64,000 bases of DNA from Chrysoporthe austroafricana (GCA_001051155.2 JYIP02000002.1:627583-691582); one strand, 5' to 3'; positions 1 to 11,419 are shown, counted from the stretch's first letter. The notes: generated from the sequence alone by a model not told the origin. Numbers and translations are program-made.

Positions 1-91
1 TAATCAACGTGTTCTGGGTATCTCAGCTCTATTACGAAACGACTAACGCTATGCATGCCACGGCCCCAGGTGTCCCATATATACGATGTAA

Positions 92-2028
92 TTACTCCTC
101 CCTTATAGCGTTCTTCTCCTTCGGCTCCGAGCTCTCACCCTTCTTACCGGCAGCGCCCGTCAGCTTGTCCAGGCTCAGTCTCGGCAGTGAGAGGCTCCCT
201 CTACCCCCCTCCCCCTCCTCCTTCTTGGCCTCCACCTTCTCCGCCTCCTTCTGGTTCTGCTTCTTCACCTTGTTCATGGCCTCTTCCGTCAGCTCCTGCC
301 TCGTCATCCTCTCGATCACATCCTTCTTCCGGGTGCGCTTGTCCCCGATCCAGATGAGCAGGCCCGCGGTGGCGTTCGCCGTGATGGAGCAGCACAGGAT
401 GACGGTGGTGAGGGCGAAGGGCCTGTCCTTGTAGGGGATGCCGTAGGTGACGGAGCCCAGCGAGATCTGCAGACAGCTGTGCAGGTCAAGCAGCACGGTG
501 ATAGCGACGAGGAGCTTGAGGGGAAAGGCGTAGTGGGTCTCGGTCTCGTGCGGGCGGTAGAAGGTATGCGATTTGGCGTACTTGTCCGAGTGGTGGGTGA
601 GCCGCTCCTGCTGCTTCGGGGTGAGCACCGAGAACTCCTCTCCGGGAGCCAGCGAGCGGATGCTCGCCGCGTCATGCACGGATTCGAGGTCGGGCAGCAC
701 GGCCTCTGTGGGCAGGTCGTTGTGATCGCGCAGCTCCGGCAGGAGCAGCTTCTCGCGCAGCTTCCAGCTCACGCGGTCTGGAGACGGGTCAGCCAGCTAG
801 TCTCGTGGGAGCGGTGGTATCCGCGGGCGGGCAGGGTGAACTTACGGTAGTGGGCGATGAAGATCATGTGGTACGTGTCGACGGCGCGGAAAGGCGCCAG
901 GCCGTCGCCGACGATGGCGAAGAGCGCGACCAGGGTGTAGTCGATCACGTTGATCATGTACAGCTGCTTCCCACCCACGTTGATCCAGCCGATCAGGAAC
1001 AGGACCCAGGCGAGACCGAAGAGCGTGATGAGCGTGGCGTACAGCGTGACGAGGAAGCCGAGCGGCCGACGAACGTATCTACCGAAACCCTTCAGGCCGC
1101 GCTTGAACTTGGACCGGCGGGAGTGGAGCATGTGGCGGACGTGGTCGTTCAGCTGGTCGACTTCCTCCTTGCTCCAGCCCTCCAGCGAGGCGCCGTGGGG
1201 AAGGACAGCATAGTGGGTGTCCTCGACCTCAGATGTGATACTATACGCGCGGCCCGCGGAAGGCCGTTGTTCCTGGCCTAGCGGTGACTGCTGGTGCTCC
1301 GCAATGCTCGCAAGCGACTCCGGGAAGTCCCCAGGCACGGGCGGCGGTCCCCAGGCAGAGACGTCGTAGGTTGGGCGGCGGTTGACGAATCGCCCAAGAC
1401 TCGGTACGAACAACGAGTTCTGCAGGTTGGTTATCGAGGTCAGGGTGGAGACCTCCGGGTCGACGACATCGAGGAGGTCGACGATCCTCGAGTCGTACAC
1501 GGGAGCCTGCGCCGCACCGGCCTGCGGCTGCGGCTGCTGTCTCGTGGGCAGGCGTGGAAGCCAGGTCGGCCTCCGCCGGCCTTTCGCGACCTCTGGCGCT
1601 TCTGGGACGGCAGGCAGGTGCTGCGGCGCCGCGTTCCCCTGAGGCTGCTGTGCGAGCCAGGTTGGCCTCTCAGGCTCTGAGGTTGACCTCCTGCGCCCCG
1701 GATCGCTGGCCCCGGGCCCACGCTGCCCTTGGCCTTGGGACGCGCTCTGTTGTTCCTGCCGGTCGTCCACGACGGGGGCCAGTCCACCACGGGACGGAGG
1801 AGCGCGCAGTCTTCGCAGGCCGATGGACGACTGTTGACGATTGACTGCGAAGCCGCCATTGCCGCCGCCGTACCCCGGGCGAGGTCTCGAGAGGGCTGGA
1901 GGCCGTTCTGCAGTGGGACTGGAATACTGAGGTGCACTCCTCGACGGCGCCAGGTTGGGCATCTGACGAGCGGCGTTGGGATCCAAGTATGGGTTCCCAT
2001 CAGATGGGGCCGCAGAACCCGAAGCCAT
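92..2028 (-). CDS. DUF2985-like multi-pass membrane protein
   Basis: Two exons, 2028..846 and 777..92, predict 622 aa. The 68-nt intron starts GTAAGT and ends CAG; splicing joins HIAHY to HRVSWK in frame. About 260 N-terminal residues are low-complexity (Pro/Gln/Ser/Arg-rich) and probably disordered. Hydrophobic stretches follow around PLGFLVTLYATLITLFGLAW, YTLVALFAIVGDGLAPFRAV, FPLKLLVAITVLLDL and TTVILCCSITANATAGLLIW, so about four membrane segments. The C-terminus is a Lys/Glu-rich cytosolic-looking tail. The region around GDGLAPFRAVDTYHMIFIAHYH resembles fungal DUF2985 proteins from memory; the biochemical function of that family is unknown. The ATG at 2028 is the first Met of the open frame. 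Confidence is high for the gene and moderate for the family. Confidence 0.8.
778..845 (-). other. intron of the DUF2985-like gene
   Basis: On the minus strand it begins GTAAGT and ends CTCCAG, with GCTGAC as a plausible branch site. Removing these 68 nt restores one frame; reading through hits a stop within about 25 codons. Confidence 0.8.
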
Positions 2029-3514
2029 AGCAGAAGCGCTGGGGAAGAGAAGAGAGGAGGCAAAGGGGAGAGGAAGAGAGAGAGAGAGGATGGGACGGCG
2101 GCTCAGGTCACGCCTATATTGGGTGTGTTCAATCTAGCGGCAGGGGCAGACAATCCATAGGAGCAACAGTAGCGAGGGTGATAATGATAATGGCATCCTG
2201 GGGGATCCCTCTTACGATGGCTTGCGTGGTCGTGCTGGGTTCCGGGCGAAACTGGGCAATATCAAGAGACGGACTGGTTGGTGGATCTCGCAAGCCATTG
2301 TTTGGTGATGTCATTGTGGTCGAGACCGCTGAGGGCCCTGTTTTGCCGGGCCACGCAGTGGGTGCGGCAGCACGGCAGCTTTCCAGGGCAATCCGTGCTT
2401 CCCCGGGCGCGGTTCCACAGGTGACGATACTCGCTGTTACTGAGTACTACAGCACGCGAGTATGTAAGCAGGGCCTGGCTGTCTTCACGGCAGTCCGAGT
2501 CAGCAAGCGTGGCCACTTTGCCACTCCAGGACGTCAACATACCATAGTAATTTTACTTTCAAAGTCCTTCTAGGCTACACTGCATAGTATGGTGCCGTGT
2601 TGTGCATGCGTCTTTGTCTTTGTCCTAGAGGTCCTCGACGAGATCTAGTCTCCCTACAGCCAACGCCCAGCACACACCCTACTACAACATAGCCTTGCGG
2701 AGACGATGATTGGGTGTAGTGGCGTTGGCATCAGCACGGTGAGCTGCACGAGACTGCTCGCCAGGTCCTCCCATAGCATCTCGATCCCTCTACCTGCTAT
2801 GCTATGGCCTCGCCCCGCCCCGGCCCGGCCCGTTGATGGCATCCAGACCGTGTAGACTATAGTAGTACGGATTACCATAGCACCATGTGAGTACCTACGC
2901 TATCTGCTGTAGTGCGGGTGCATTGCTGCCCTAGCGCGCCTGTCTGCTCAAAGACTCCGGTCCTTTGGTGTTCGCCTGTAGGTCTGGTGAGGTTGTTGTG
3001 TGAGACGGTTAGACCCTGCCCGCCTGAAGGACAGGCTATCGGATGGTAGGGCATAGTCAAAGACGTTGACATCGTGGCATACTAGCCCCCAATACCCTAG
3101 GTGAAGACACGCCGGCTCCCTAGTCGATAGCTGCAGCAGACTGTTCTGCTACGAGCCAGGAGGATGTAATGCTTCAGATGCTCAGGGAGTCACTCAGAGT
3201 AAACATCGCTCAATCCCTTCTTACAGAACACTGACGAGCGGATCTAAGCCTCACACATCAAGTAACTGACGTAAGGAATACTGCAAAGCATGTGTCATGC
3301 GCGTATCTCAGAGGTTTGATGTATGCATTTCCATTTGCTCGTAGCATGAAGAGCTGTTTCGCCACCGTGACCGCAACTATTAAGAAGCCTTGTGATGTGA
3401 TGAGGCTCAAGGGAACATGTTGCCGCGGAATATCAAGGTTGGAATGTGAAGGCGCCTCGGTCCACCACCACACCAGGCAATTCCGTCTTCAGATTTGTTC
3501 CCGTAGCATCGTCC
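2029..3514. other. intergenic, no gene seen
   Basis: This spacer lies upstream of the DUF2985-like gene and downstream of the ISG12-like gene, both on the minus strand. A purine-rich GAGAGAGAGAG tract at about 2071-2089 gives a pyrimidine-rich leader just before the 2028 start. No frame longer than about 130 codons shows protein-like composition, and no repeats stand out. Confidence 0.5.
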
Positions 3515-3903
3515 TCAACGCTTCGACCTGAACCAGGCCCAAAAGATGCCCGCAGCTGCCACGAAAGCAACCCCGACGCCCTGGAAAACACCAGAGACCG
3601 TCGCGGCCCCGGCTCCTCCCATCGCGGCGCTCTGGATGGTAGCGAACGCGCTCCCAGCTGACACGCTGCCGATGCCTGCCTGGATGCCTGACGCCATCGT
3701 GCCTGCGTCGACCTCGTCAGCACTACCCGCTTGTCTTCCCAAAGCCTCGAGGGGATGCCCATTCGAGTACACGTACCTGCAACAGGACCCGCAGCGCCCC
3801 AGCCACCAGCCGCCATGGCAAGCCCAGCAACGCCCATCGGGGCCACGATGAGTCCGACGCCGAAGATGCCGAGGGCGACACCTGCGTGCTTCCAGAATCC
3901 CAT
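3515..3903 (-). CDS. ISG12 / Ifi-6-16 family small hydrophobic protein
   Basis: Two exons, 3903..3777 and 3702..3515, predict 104 aa. The 73-nt intron has a GTACGT donor and a CAG acceptor, and a Gly codon spans the junction. The first exon encodes a Gly/Ala-rich hydrophobic segment (VALGIFGVGLIVAPMGVAG). The second carries the family's conserved block around GSVSAGSAFATIQSAAMGGA, and a last hydrophobic helix ends in WFRSKR. This matches the Ifi-6-16 (PF06140) pattern known from animal interferon-induced proteins ISG12/IFI27 and IFI6, which act on mitochondrial or nuclear membranes. Fungal members have no settled role. The protein is tiny, membrane-directed and without a cleavable signal peptide. 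The alternative, an unrelated glycine-rich membrane peptide, is less likely given the AGSxxATxQS match. Confidence 0.75.
3703..3776 (-). other. intron of the ISG12-like gene
   Basis: Donor GTACGT, acceptor CGCAG, with TGCTGAC upstream of the acceptor as the branch site. Without splicing, the conserved C-terminal block is out of frame. Confidence 0.75.
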
Positions 3904-4632
3904 GATTTGCTTGTTCGTGGCTTCTCACTGAGGATGAGTGTTTGAGAGTGCTGCTGCGCAAAGTCTGTCTTGGGTCGTCTAGATGACTTGTGTGAGAAAC
4001 CCCAAATTAATGAAGGTCTGGGGGTTGGGAGGTTGTGAGTTGAAGAACTTGATCAGGGAGGAAGAATCTGAGGCTGACGTGTTGAGCGTTTGACGTTGAT
4101 ATGTCGCCTGGTAGGCCTCCTGCAGCCAACCAAAATTCAGCCAATGATCATCCCGTGCCTGAGCACTGGCCAATGAAGGGCGGGAAACCGCAGAACAAAC
4201 AGGTCACGCGAAAATGCAGGACCTGAGGTCTGTAGAAGTCGATAGCGCTGGATTTCCTCTCTGGGGGTGTCTTACGCGGCGGGCAGTTTCTGATCAAGAT
4301 CCTCAACCTGGGGTTGAGCTCGGGCGCCTAGCGCTACCCTTCGTGGTGGCTGCACTGAAGCTGCCCTTTCTCGACTGTGAAGTAGAAATGACGGATCATA
4401 CCAGGAGGTCACTGAGCCTTGTCCGAGATCGAACGGCTTGTTTGGTCGATAGGGAGGTTGGTGGAAGCTCTGAGACAAATGCCCTCGTAGTTGGATTCGC
4501 ACGCGAAGGCCGAATGGTTGTTTACGGCTAACTCGCGTATTAGACGGAGATCACACACGCGCGTCTTGATGGTTTATTGGGTATCGCGATTTGTTGTTTT
4601 CTCCAGGAACATACCTCTAAGCACTAGTGCGC
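3904..4632. other. intergenic, no gene seen
   Basis: This is the spacer between the ISG12-like start and the ESF1 stop. A 105-codon plus-strand frame at 4214-4531 has no recognisable domain and unbiased codon use. I treat it as chance. Confidence 0.5.
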
Positions 4633-6759
4633 CTACTTCCTACTACCAGACTTCTTCTTGATAGAGCTGACCAGACTGCTCAAGTCTTTACCCTCACCAG
4701 CGGGCTTTACCTTTTTGGACTTCTTGTCCCTCAGCCTCTCACCACCGTCCTCATCTCCGCCATGCTTTCGCTTCTTCCTGCCCTCCTCCAGTAGTCTCTT
4801 CATGCCCGTAGTAGCCTTGAACTTGGGGTTGGATGGATCAATAGCGAACTCATGGTCCTCAAATACGGCCTTGAACCGATCGCCATCAACATCCATCTGG
4901 AAGTCATCCTGCAGGCCGGCCGCAGCCTCTGTGTCCTTCTTTCCCTTCTTCCCCTTCTTCTTCTTGTTCTTCTCAGCCTTCAGGATCTCACTCATATCGA
5001 AGTGGTCCAGGTGGCCGGCCTCCTCATCAAAGTTGTCCGCCATGAGGAGCTGCAGCTGAGCCTTCTCCTCTGCGTTCTGCTTCTCCTCGGCCTCCCGTGC
5101 CTCACGCTTCTTGCGCCGTTCTTCCTTGTGCACGGCGGACTTTGTTTTCGTCTCCGGCTCTTCCGTAGTGAAGAATGGGTCGTCGAAGCCGAGGTCTTCC
5201 TGAGGCTCATCTTGGGCTTCCTTATTGGCGCCCTGTCTGTTCGCCAGGGCCTTTTCTTTCCGCTTGGCCTTTCTCTCGCGCTCCTTGCGGATGTACTTCT
5301 CTGCCGTCGTTTCCTCTCCGGGCGCCTTCTTGTTCACGTCCTCTGTCAGTGCAGATGCGAATGTGATCTGCATGTCCCCTACAGGGCCTGACTTCGATGA
5401 CTTATCTGAAGGCTCGTCCTTGAAACCAAGCGCTTCTCGCATCTTCTTTCGAGCAAGCTCCTTCTTGCTCAGTTTTGGGACATCAGAGGCTCCCGCCGCG
5501 CCGGCTTTCCCACCTTCGTCGTCGTCCTCCTCTTCGTCCTCGCTGCCACTGGCCAGGTATGCTTTGATATCATTTTCCGCAATACCGTCTCTGCTGCCGC
5601 TGAATGCGTTCTTCATGGTCTCCTTCCGATTGGTCTCCTCTGGATGCATGTCCCAAGTCAACTTGACCTTAGAATGCTGCAGAGCGTCCGTCACAAACTC
5701 GACAGGCTTGTAGTTTTTTGGCACGCTCTTACACTCATCTCGAGGCTCGTCATCGAATGTGACGTCGTCCGGTATAAATCGTAGGTCGAGGAAGTTTGAT
5801 GACGACAAGTATTCCGAGCCGTCCGTTTCCTCGTAGATCTTCTGCGCGGTGTTCTTGTCCGAGCAGATCATGACCGCGTAGTAGTACCGTAACCTGTCGA
5901 GCTGATATGTCCGCAGGGCGTCGCTGTCAAAGTCCTCATCGTTTTCCTCCTTGAGAAGATCGTTCTTAGCCTCCTCATCGCTGTCTTCGGCATCGTCGTC
6001 CGACTGGCCACTGTCTTCAGAGGCTTCTTCCCCCTGATCGGCACTGCTCTTCTTAAATATCTCCTTTGGCGGGCCTTCTAGCTCCTCGCGCTGCATCCTC
6101 TCCTTGCCAAACTCGGATGGGTAGATAGAGACCTTCTCTATGCGCCCGCCGAGCGGAACGAAGCTGTTGCACAGGGCCATCAGGTCGACAGACTTGATGT
6201 TGTCCCAATCGAGGTTGACGATCGCTATGCGATTCGTGACCTCGCCTGTCTCGACTTCCGCCTGCTGGGTCCGATACTGCTGCATATCCGGCGCATTATC
6301 GACCTCTTCTTCCTCGTCATCGTCGTCGTCGTCGTCGTCATCCGAGTCCGAATCAGAGTCAGACTCGGATGACGAAAAGCCACCACCTCTTGCGGGATCA
6401 TATTTCGCCTTGGCCTTCTCCAGCTCCCGTCGGACAACATCGTCCTCCTCAACCTCTACACCAGCGCCCTCCTCCTGCTCGTCCTCGTCCTCGTCCTCTT
6501 CTTGGTACAGCCTCTGCAGTGCCTTCTTCTTGGAATCGGACTTGATCCTCCGGCCGTAGCGATCGGTCTTGGCAGTTGCGGTGAACTCATCGTCCTTGAG
6601 CATACGCGAGAAGCGCTTGTCGATGGTGGTCTTGGCCCTGCGCTTGGAGGGGAGGGCATAGCGGGGGTCCGTCTCGAAGCTGGCGAAGCGGGCATCGGTG
6701 ATCTTGGCCGAGGAGGCGCCATGCCGCCTCTTTGATTTGGAGTGCTGCTTGGAAGACAT
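4633..6759 (-). CDS. ESF1: pre-rRNA processing protein ESF1
   Basis: A single intronless frame of 708 aa, close to the yeast Esf1 size (about 630 aa). ESF1 is a nucleolar factor needed for early 18S rRNA processing in the SSU processome. The N-terminus has the family signature (DARFASFETDPRYALP and KTTIDKRFSRMLKDDEF). An RRM-like segment begins around NRIAIVNLDWDNIKSVDLMA (about residues 180-240). Several acidic stretches (Asp/Glu/Ser runs near residues 130-155 and 235-275) and Lys-rich coiled segments follow. A NUC153-type motif lies near the C-terminus (FAIDPSNPKFKATTGMKRLL). The tail is basic, as in nucleolar proteins. The ATG at 6759 begins the conserved N-terminus. Confidence 0.95.
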   Translation of the reverse strand: MSSKQHSKSKRRHGASSAKITDARFASFETDPRYALPSKRRAKTTIDKRFSRMLKDDEFTATAKTDRYGRRIKSDSKKKALQRLYQEEDEDEDEQEEGAGVEVEEDDVVRRELEKAKAKYDPARGGGFSSSESDSDSDSDDDDDDDDDEEEEVDNAPDMQQYRTQQAEVETGEVTNRIAIVNLDWDNIKSVDLMALCNSFVPLGGRIEKVSIYPSEFGKERMQREELEGPPKEIFKKSSADQGEEASEDSGQSDDDAEDSDEEAKNDLLKEENDEDFDSDALRTYQLDRLRYYYAVMICSDKNTAQKIYEETDGSEYLSSSNFLDLRFIPDDVTFDDEPRDECKSVPKNYKPVEFVTDALQHSKVKLTWDMHPEETNRKETMKNAFSGSRDGIAENDIKAYLASGSEDEEEDDDEGGKAGAAGASDVPKLSKKELARKKMREALGFKDEPSDKSSKSGPVGDMQITFASALTEDVNKKAPGEETTAEKYIRKERERKAKRKEKALANRQGANKEAQDEPQEDLGFDDPFFTTEEPETKTKSAVHKEERRKKREAREAEEKQNAEEKAQLQLLMADNFDEEAGHLDHFDMSEILKAEKNKKKKGKKGKKDTEAAAGLQDDFQMDVDGDRFKAVFEDHEFAIDPSNPKFKATTGMKRLLEEGRKKRKHGGDEDGGERLRDKKSKKVKPAGEGKDLSSLVSSIKKKSGSRK

Positions 6760-7517
6760 GTTGGCGATCTATACCCGGGGGCACTCAAGCTGAGAATATG
6801 GCCACCTCGGCAGCTAGGACCGTCGCAAGCATTCTAGGTCCCAGTAATTTTTTTTTCTGGAGATTCTGCCGCATCACTCTGAGCTACGCTAAGCTTAGTG
6901 CGGTAGACGGCCAGCAGCTGAGTGTGAGGTGGTCCGTGCACGGATATATACCATAGCATGGCCCCTGCATTAAGGACGACACGATAAAGGAGAAGCTACC
7001 GATCTTTTTTTTATTTTATTTTTTTACCTATAATGCTCGCTGCTGAATTTAGTGACATGGCGAAGAAGAGGCATCTCATTCAGTTGAGCCTTCGGCTTTG
7101 TGGTGGTATCTCGGTCGCTACTCACCCCTCACAAACGTGAGCAACATTGAGAGTCCCTGTCGCCTCGCCGGCTCTAGTCCGCTACATTAGTGCTGGATTT
7201 CGCACTCAACGCGCAATTCCGCAGACTTCCTCGACTGCCATCTCTGTCTGATCTACCCGGTGTCATTAACTAGTGGTAATGTCTGTGGTATGCCACAGCC
7301 AGTAAAATACGCGATAGTAACACCTCATTTATGTCAGAAGTACAGCGAGAGGTATACAAGAAGTGACTCATGTCGATGCCCTCCAAGTGCAACAGCCTCG
7401 CTGATGGACAGCATCCTCAGTGATGGCGGTCCCTATGCTCTACCCTCTCCGGCCTGTCTGCAAGCACCCTTTGACGACACCACAGAGAGCCATAGCAAGA
7501 CACTACCCACCCGCCCT
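6760..7517. other. intergenic with T-rich tracts
   Basis: ESF1 promoter side and monooxygenase 3' flank. T-rich runs lie at 6847-6855 and 7004-7024. No supportable gene is present. Confidence 0.5.
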
Positions 7518-9428
7518 TTACGAGGCACGAGTAAGGACTGACTTCCATCCAGCAAGAGAATCCTGGATCAGGCCCAGGAATCTCTTGAAGTCTTCCGGCA
7601 TGGAGCTGAACCCGAGACGACCGCTTCGAATAGATAAGACAAGCCATGCCAGTACTCCGGTCAGACCCATGGACAGCACAAGCCGCCCCAGCACCGATTT
7701 ACGCCGCTTCTGGGTTTGTCCCTGACCACAGCCGTCATTCAACATGCGGGATCTCTCAAGTTGAGGGGAACTGTTGGGATCACCACTTACTCTGAATTGC
7801 CAGTCTCTCCACACCGGAAACAAGCTACGCCACCAGTAGTGTCCTTGTGTCCAAGGGTAGATCGTCGCGTTCCACTCCCTTCCGTCTTTCAGCTTCGAGA
7901 CGTACCAGCTTCCACATCCCGTCGCCAGGACGGTCTTGGACAGGGCGTCTTGCATCTTGTTCACGTACTTCTCCTCCGCATCGAACAACAGCTCTGCTGT
8001 GGTACCTTGGCCATCCAGCAGCGGTTTGATGACCCTGAGGGAATAGTTGATGGAGTTCTCGGAAGCCATGACAGCTGACGTGTGACCGGTAAGGGAGTTG
8101 GGTCCTGCGTAGCATCGACAAAGGTCAGCATTTAGCCATTATTTCGGGCAGGCCCCAAGCTGAGTCTGTGTAGGCTTGACAGATAGTATTCAGAGCACGC
8201 GCATGAAGACTGTCGACTTACCCAGGATGGCGAAGAAGTTGGGAAATCCACTCATGACAGTACAGTTATACGCCTCGGGGGCACCACCAAACTTCTCCCA
8301 GTGCTGTTTCAGTGTCTCGCCCCCAACACCGATGACTTCCATCGGGAACATGAAGTCATCCAGTTTGAACCCGTTGCAGGCGACGATGACATCTGCTTCG
8401 ATGAGCCTCCCGTCTACCAGCCTCACGCCTTCAGGCACGATCTCTGCCACCGGAGCATCGGTTAACTCGAGATTCTCGGCATGCAGGGCCTCCAGATATC
8501 CCGGGTCAAATATTCTCCTCTTGCACCCGACCTCAAAGTCCGGAATCAGCATGTCGTGGTATTTGGCTGGCGCCATCTGGCGCATGTAAGCCTCAGCCTT
8601 CTTTGTCACCTTCTTGCGATATCGATTCGCATCCCAGTTCGTGTAGAAATATCTCAGCTGGTCCTCGGCAAAGAAGAATATCGCGAAGCGTGAGAGTCTA
8701 CCCACAACGGGGATCTTCAGAATCGCCCGCGTGGAGTCGTCGATCAGCCGATCGACACCTGGCAGGATCCAATGCTTCGTCCGAACGATGTGCGTCAGGT
8801 GCTTCGTCTGGCCCACGATAGCCGACACAACCTGCGTGCCCGTGCAGCCGTTGCCGAAGACTACGACTCTCTTTCCTGTCAGGTCGACGTCCTGCCGCCA
8901 CTGCGCGCTGTGGAAGACCGGGCCCCTGAACTTCTCCACGCCGGGGACGTCCAGCTCCCTTGGGCGCACCAGCTGGCCCGTCGCACCGAACAAGAATTGG
9001 CACTCGTGGGAGAACTCCGTCTCGTCCTCCAGCCTCACCACGGTCAGCCGCCACCTGGCCCTCTCCTCGGACCACTCCGCCCTCCTCACCTCCGTACCGA
9101 ACATCATGCGGCGGTGCAGGTCATACTTGCCCGCGACGCGGTCCAGGTATTCCCACAGCTCGGTCGACGGCGGCAGCACCCTCGACCAGTCCGGGTTCGG
9201 CTCGTAGGAGAAAGAATACAGAGCGGTGGGAACGTCGCACGCGCAGCCCGGGTAGCGGTTCGCGAACCAGGTCCCGCCGAGCGAGGCGTTGCGCTCGAAG
9301 AACTGCACGTCGCTGATGTCGTACCAGCGCTTTAAGGTCGCCCCGAGGCCGATGCCTGAGAAGCCGGTCCCGATGCAGGCGAACTGCGTATAGGCGCAAG
9401 GCTCTCCTGCCTTGTTAACGTCCGCCAT
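7518..9428 (-). CDS. Baeyer-Villiger-type flavin monooxygenase
   Basis: Two exons, 9428..8222 and 8104..7518, predict 597 aa. The first ATG (9428) precedes an N-terminal FAD-binding motif, IGTGFSG at about residues 19-25. FRGPVFHSAQW at about 167-177 matches the Baeyer-Villiger fingerprint FxGxxxHxxxW, although the next residue is Arg where Pro or Asp is usual. A second Rossmann motif, VFGNGCTG, follows at about 190-197 for NADPH. Splicing restores the conserved block FAILGPNSLTGHTS. Such enzymes insert oxygen into ketones or oxidise heteroatoms with NADPH and O2; the substrate cannot be read from sequence. A C-terminal hydrophobic helix (LVLSMGLTGVLAWLVLSI) suggests a membrane anchor. The gene stands alone, without other biosynthetic genes. 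Confidence 0.88.
8105..8221 (-). other. intron of the flavin monooxygenase gene
   Basis: 117 nt, donor GTAAGTCG, acceptor ACGCAG. It joins ATCCTGG to GACCCAAC, producing the family block LGPN. Confidence 0.8.
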
Positions 9429-10743
9429 CTTGCCGGCTGCTGTTCCTCTGGTGACGGATGCGTCGTGTTGTTCTGGGCCCACGGGTCTCTGGGTGGTGTT
9501 GCTACGCGAAAATCCTGGAGTCCGGAGCTCCTGCTGCTCGGTGGTTCACACTTTCAGCCGTGCATTCTACCGAGGTATGTTGTAGCCAGGGCTATACGTC
9601 CGCACTCATAAATGGGGTCTCTACTAAGAACCCCTGTTGTCATGCACGTAGAATCCTTTCTCATTTCCCCTCCCCAATTGAGTACACTAGTATAGGGGAG
9701 TGTAGTATCCAGTCTTCAAAAGCAGCTGTTCTCTGGGTCACTAGTCGGCTCGCCAAGTCTCCAGGCTGGGTTGAAAGGGACGGCCGAGGAAGCGGGTATC
9801 TTTGTGAGGCGATTGCTCGACAATCTACTGGGTAGTGGTGTCTTACCACCATCCCCTTGTGCACCATCGATTCATCCGTCCCATGACATCCTGCCTGCAG
9901 CCTGCCCACCACAATGGAAAACTGTGGCGCTGCATGTCCCTTTGGGGTAACAAATAGCGAAATCTGCTCAGACAACCGTACCCGATTCGCTCTTGCTAGG
10001 GTCTCTCATCGCTGGCTTGGTCAGTCTGGCACGTGTGGTCACGATGCCCCCTGCCCGAGGCCTGACTGTCGCGCATATCGAGCCTCACACGCGGCGCGAT
10101 AGACACGTCGACGGAGGTGTGCAGACACACTTGCAGACCGCGATAGCCTCGATCTGGCCAAGCATACTGCCGGAGCGATCTGGGGCAGCAGGCTTTGAGC
10201 CGGGCCGCCGTCAAGCCGATGTTGAGGGTGCATGTCCTCTGCCTGACAGCCACCGGTGAAGCACCAGATTTCAGCAGACCTGTTTACCTACCTGGCTGCA
10301 TGCCTGGGCCTTTACCTGATGCGCTCGCCGTTTGCCTATGACTCTTCTCGGCCAGCCAGGCCTCGACTGATCCTCCGCTCAGACGCGGGCCAACTGTCCC
10401 CCGGAGCTGGCCGCGGGGGTCGTGCAGGACCGGACATTTGTGGCAGGCCGAGCTAGTTCGTCCGCCTCCGTACTTGGGAACCACGCTCACCACCAGAGCC
10501 GCTCGGTTTTGGGGGAATCTCGGCTGGCGCCGCTATAAACGGCGCCGCCTATGGCGAAAGCAGGCACGACGGGGGACGACAATGAAATTCTTATATCAAT
10601 CGAGCGACGGAGCTCATCGCCTTCAGACTTGATCAGATCACCACTTCACCATTAGCACGTACCGACGACTCTAGTCTTGAATTCATACCTACCTGCAAAC
10701 TCGAACACAATCCCTCTCTTCGTTTACGACTGAACCCGCCAAC
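9429..10743. other. divergent intergenic region
   Basis: Shared upstream region of the minus-strand monooxygenase and the plus-strand VOC-fold gene. A TATA-like CTATAAA lies near 10533. No protein-like frame is seen. Confidence 0.5.
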
Positions 10744-11213
10744 ATGATCGATCACACCCAGCTGTGCGTCGCCGCCAAGGATCACAAGGCCACTGTGACT
10801 TTCTATGAGGAGGTCCTCAGCTCCATCGGCTACGAGAAGCTCCTCGTGTTCGGCCCCAACGGAGAAGCCGTCGGCTTCGGCGATGGCGGCATGCCGCACC
10901 ATCAGAAGCATACGGACTGGTGGATCATCTCGAGGCCGGATGAGCCCCCCAAGTCCCACCACGCTTTCCGCTGCAAAGGCGTGTAATTATCTCCTCCCGA
11001 GGGCAATACGCCTCCAGGGCTCGAGGCTGACTCGTCAACGCAAAAACAGACCGCGCAGCTGTGGATGCATGGTACGAGGCGGCGATCAAGGCTGGCGGCA
11101 AGGACAACGGCAAGCCTGGGCTGAGGAATCACTACCATGCCAACTATTATGGGGCGTTTGTGATTGATCCTGCTGGCAACAACATCGAGGCTGTTTGTCA
11201 TGATCCTCAGTAG
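10744..11213 (+). CDS. VOC / glyoxalase-bleomycin resistance fold protein
   Basis: Two exons, 10744..10978 and 11050..11213, predict 132 aa, the normal size for a one-domain vicinal-oxygen-chelate protein. The N-terminus (IDHTQLCVAAKDHKATVTFY) and the C-terminal strand block (HYHANYYGAFVIDPAGNNIE) are typical of small fungal and bacterial lactoylglutathione lyase-like proteins. Candidate metal ligands are His3 and the Glu of NNIEAV. The conserved reading frame requires an intron that starts GC rather than GT. The reaction is unknown; glyoxalase, dioxygenase or antibiotic-binding members share this fold. Confidence 0.85.
10979..11049 (+). other. probable GC-AG intron of the VOC gene
   Basis: The frame joining AFRCK to DRAAVDAWYEA requires a donor after base 10978, where the intron reads GCGTGT; the acceptor is AACAG at 11049. 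Using the nearby GT dinucleotides gives the wrong phase, and the first exon runs into a stop at 10984-10986. Confidence 0.7.
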
Positions 11214-11419
11214 ACGGGTTAGGACGTCTTCTCCGGCTGATCACCGGGGCTCGCTGCTGCGAGAAAGGGAGTCTTCTGTGGACGGGATAGGCATTCATTA
11301 ACGTAGAACATGCCTCGATTCACTATAATACAATCTTACTCGCACAGAAACACCAGCGAAAGATTTGAGCGCCGTTCCCCAGTCTGCGGGCTGGCCTTCA
11401 GGGCCATGTGCTTGCCCCA

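Noticed and set aside
9429..9482. Earlier start of the flavin monooxygenase at 9482
   Set aside because: That codon is GTG; the first in-frame ATG is at 9428, shortly before the FAD motif.
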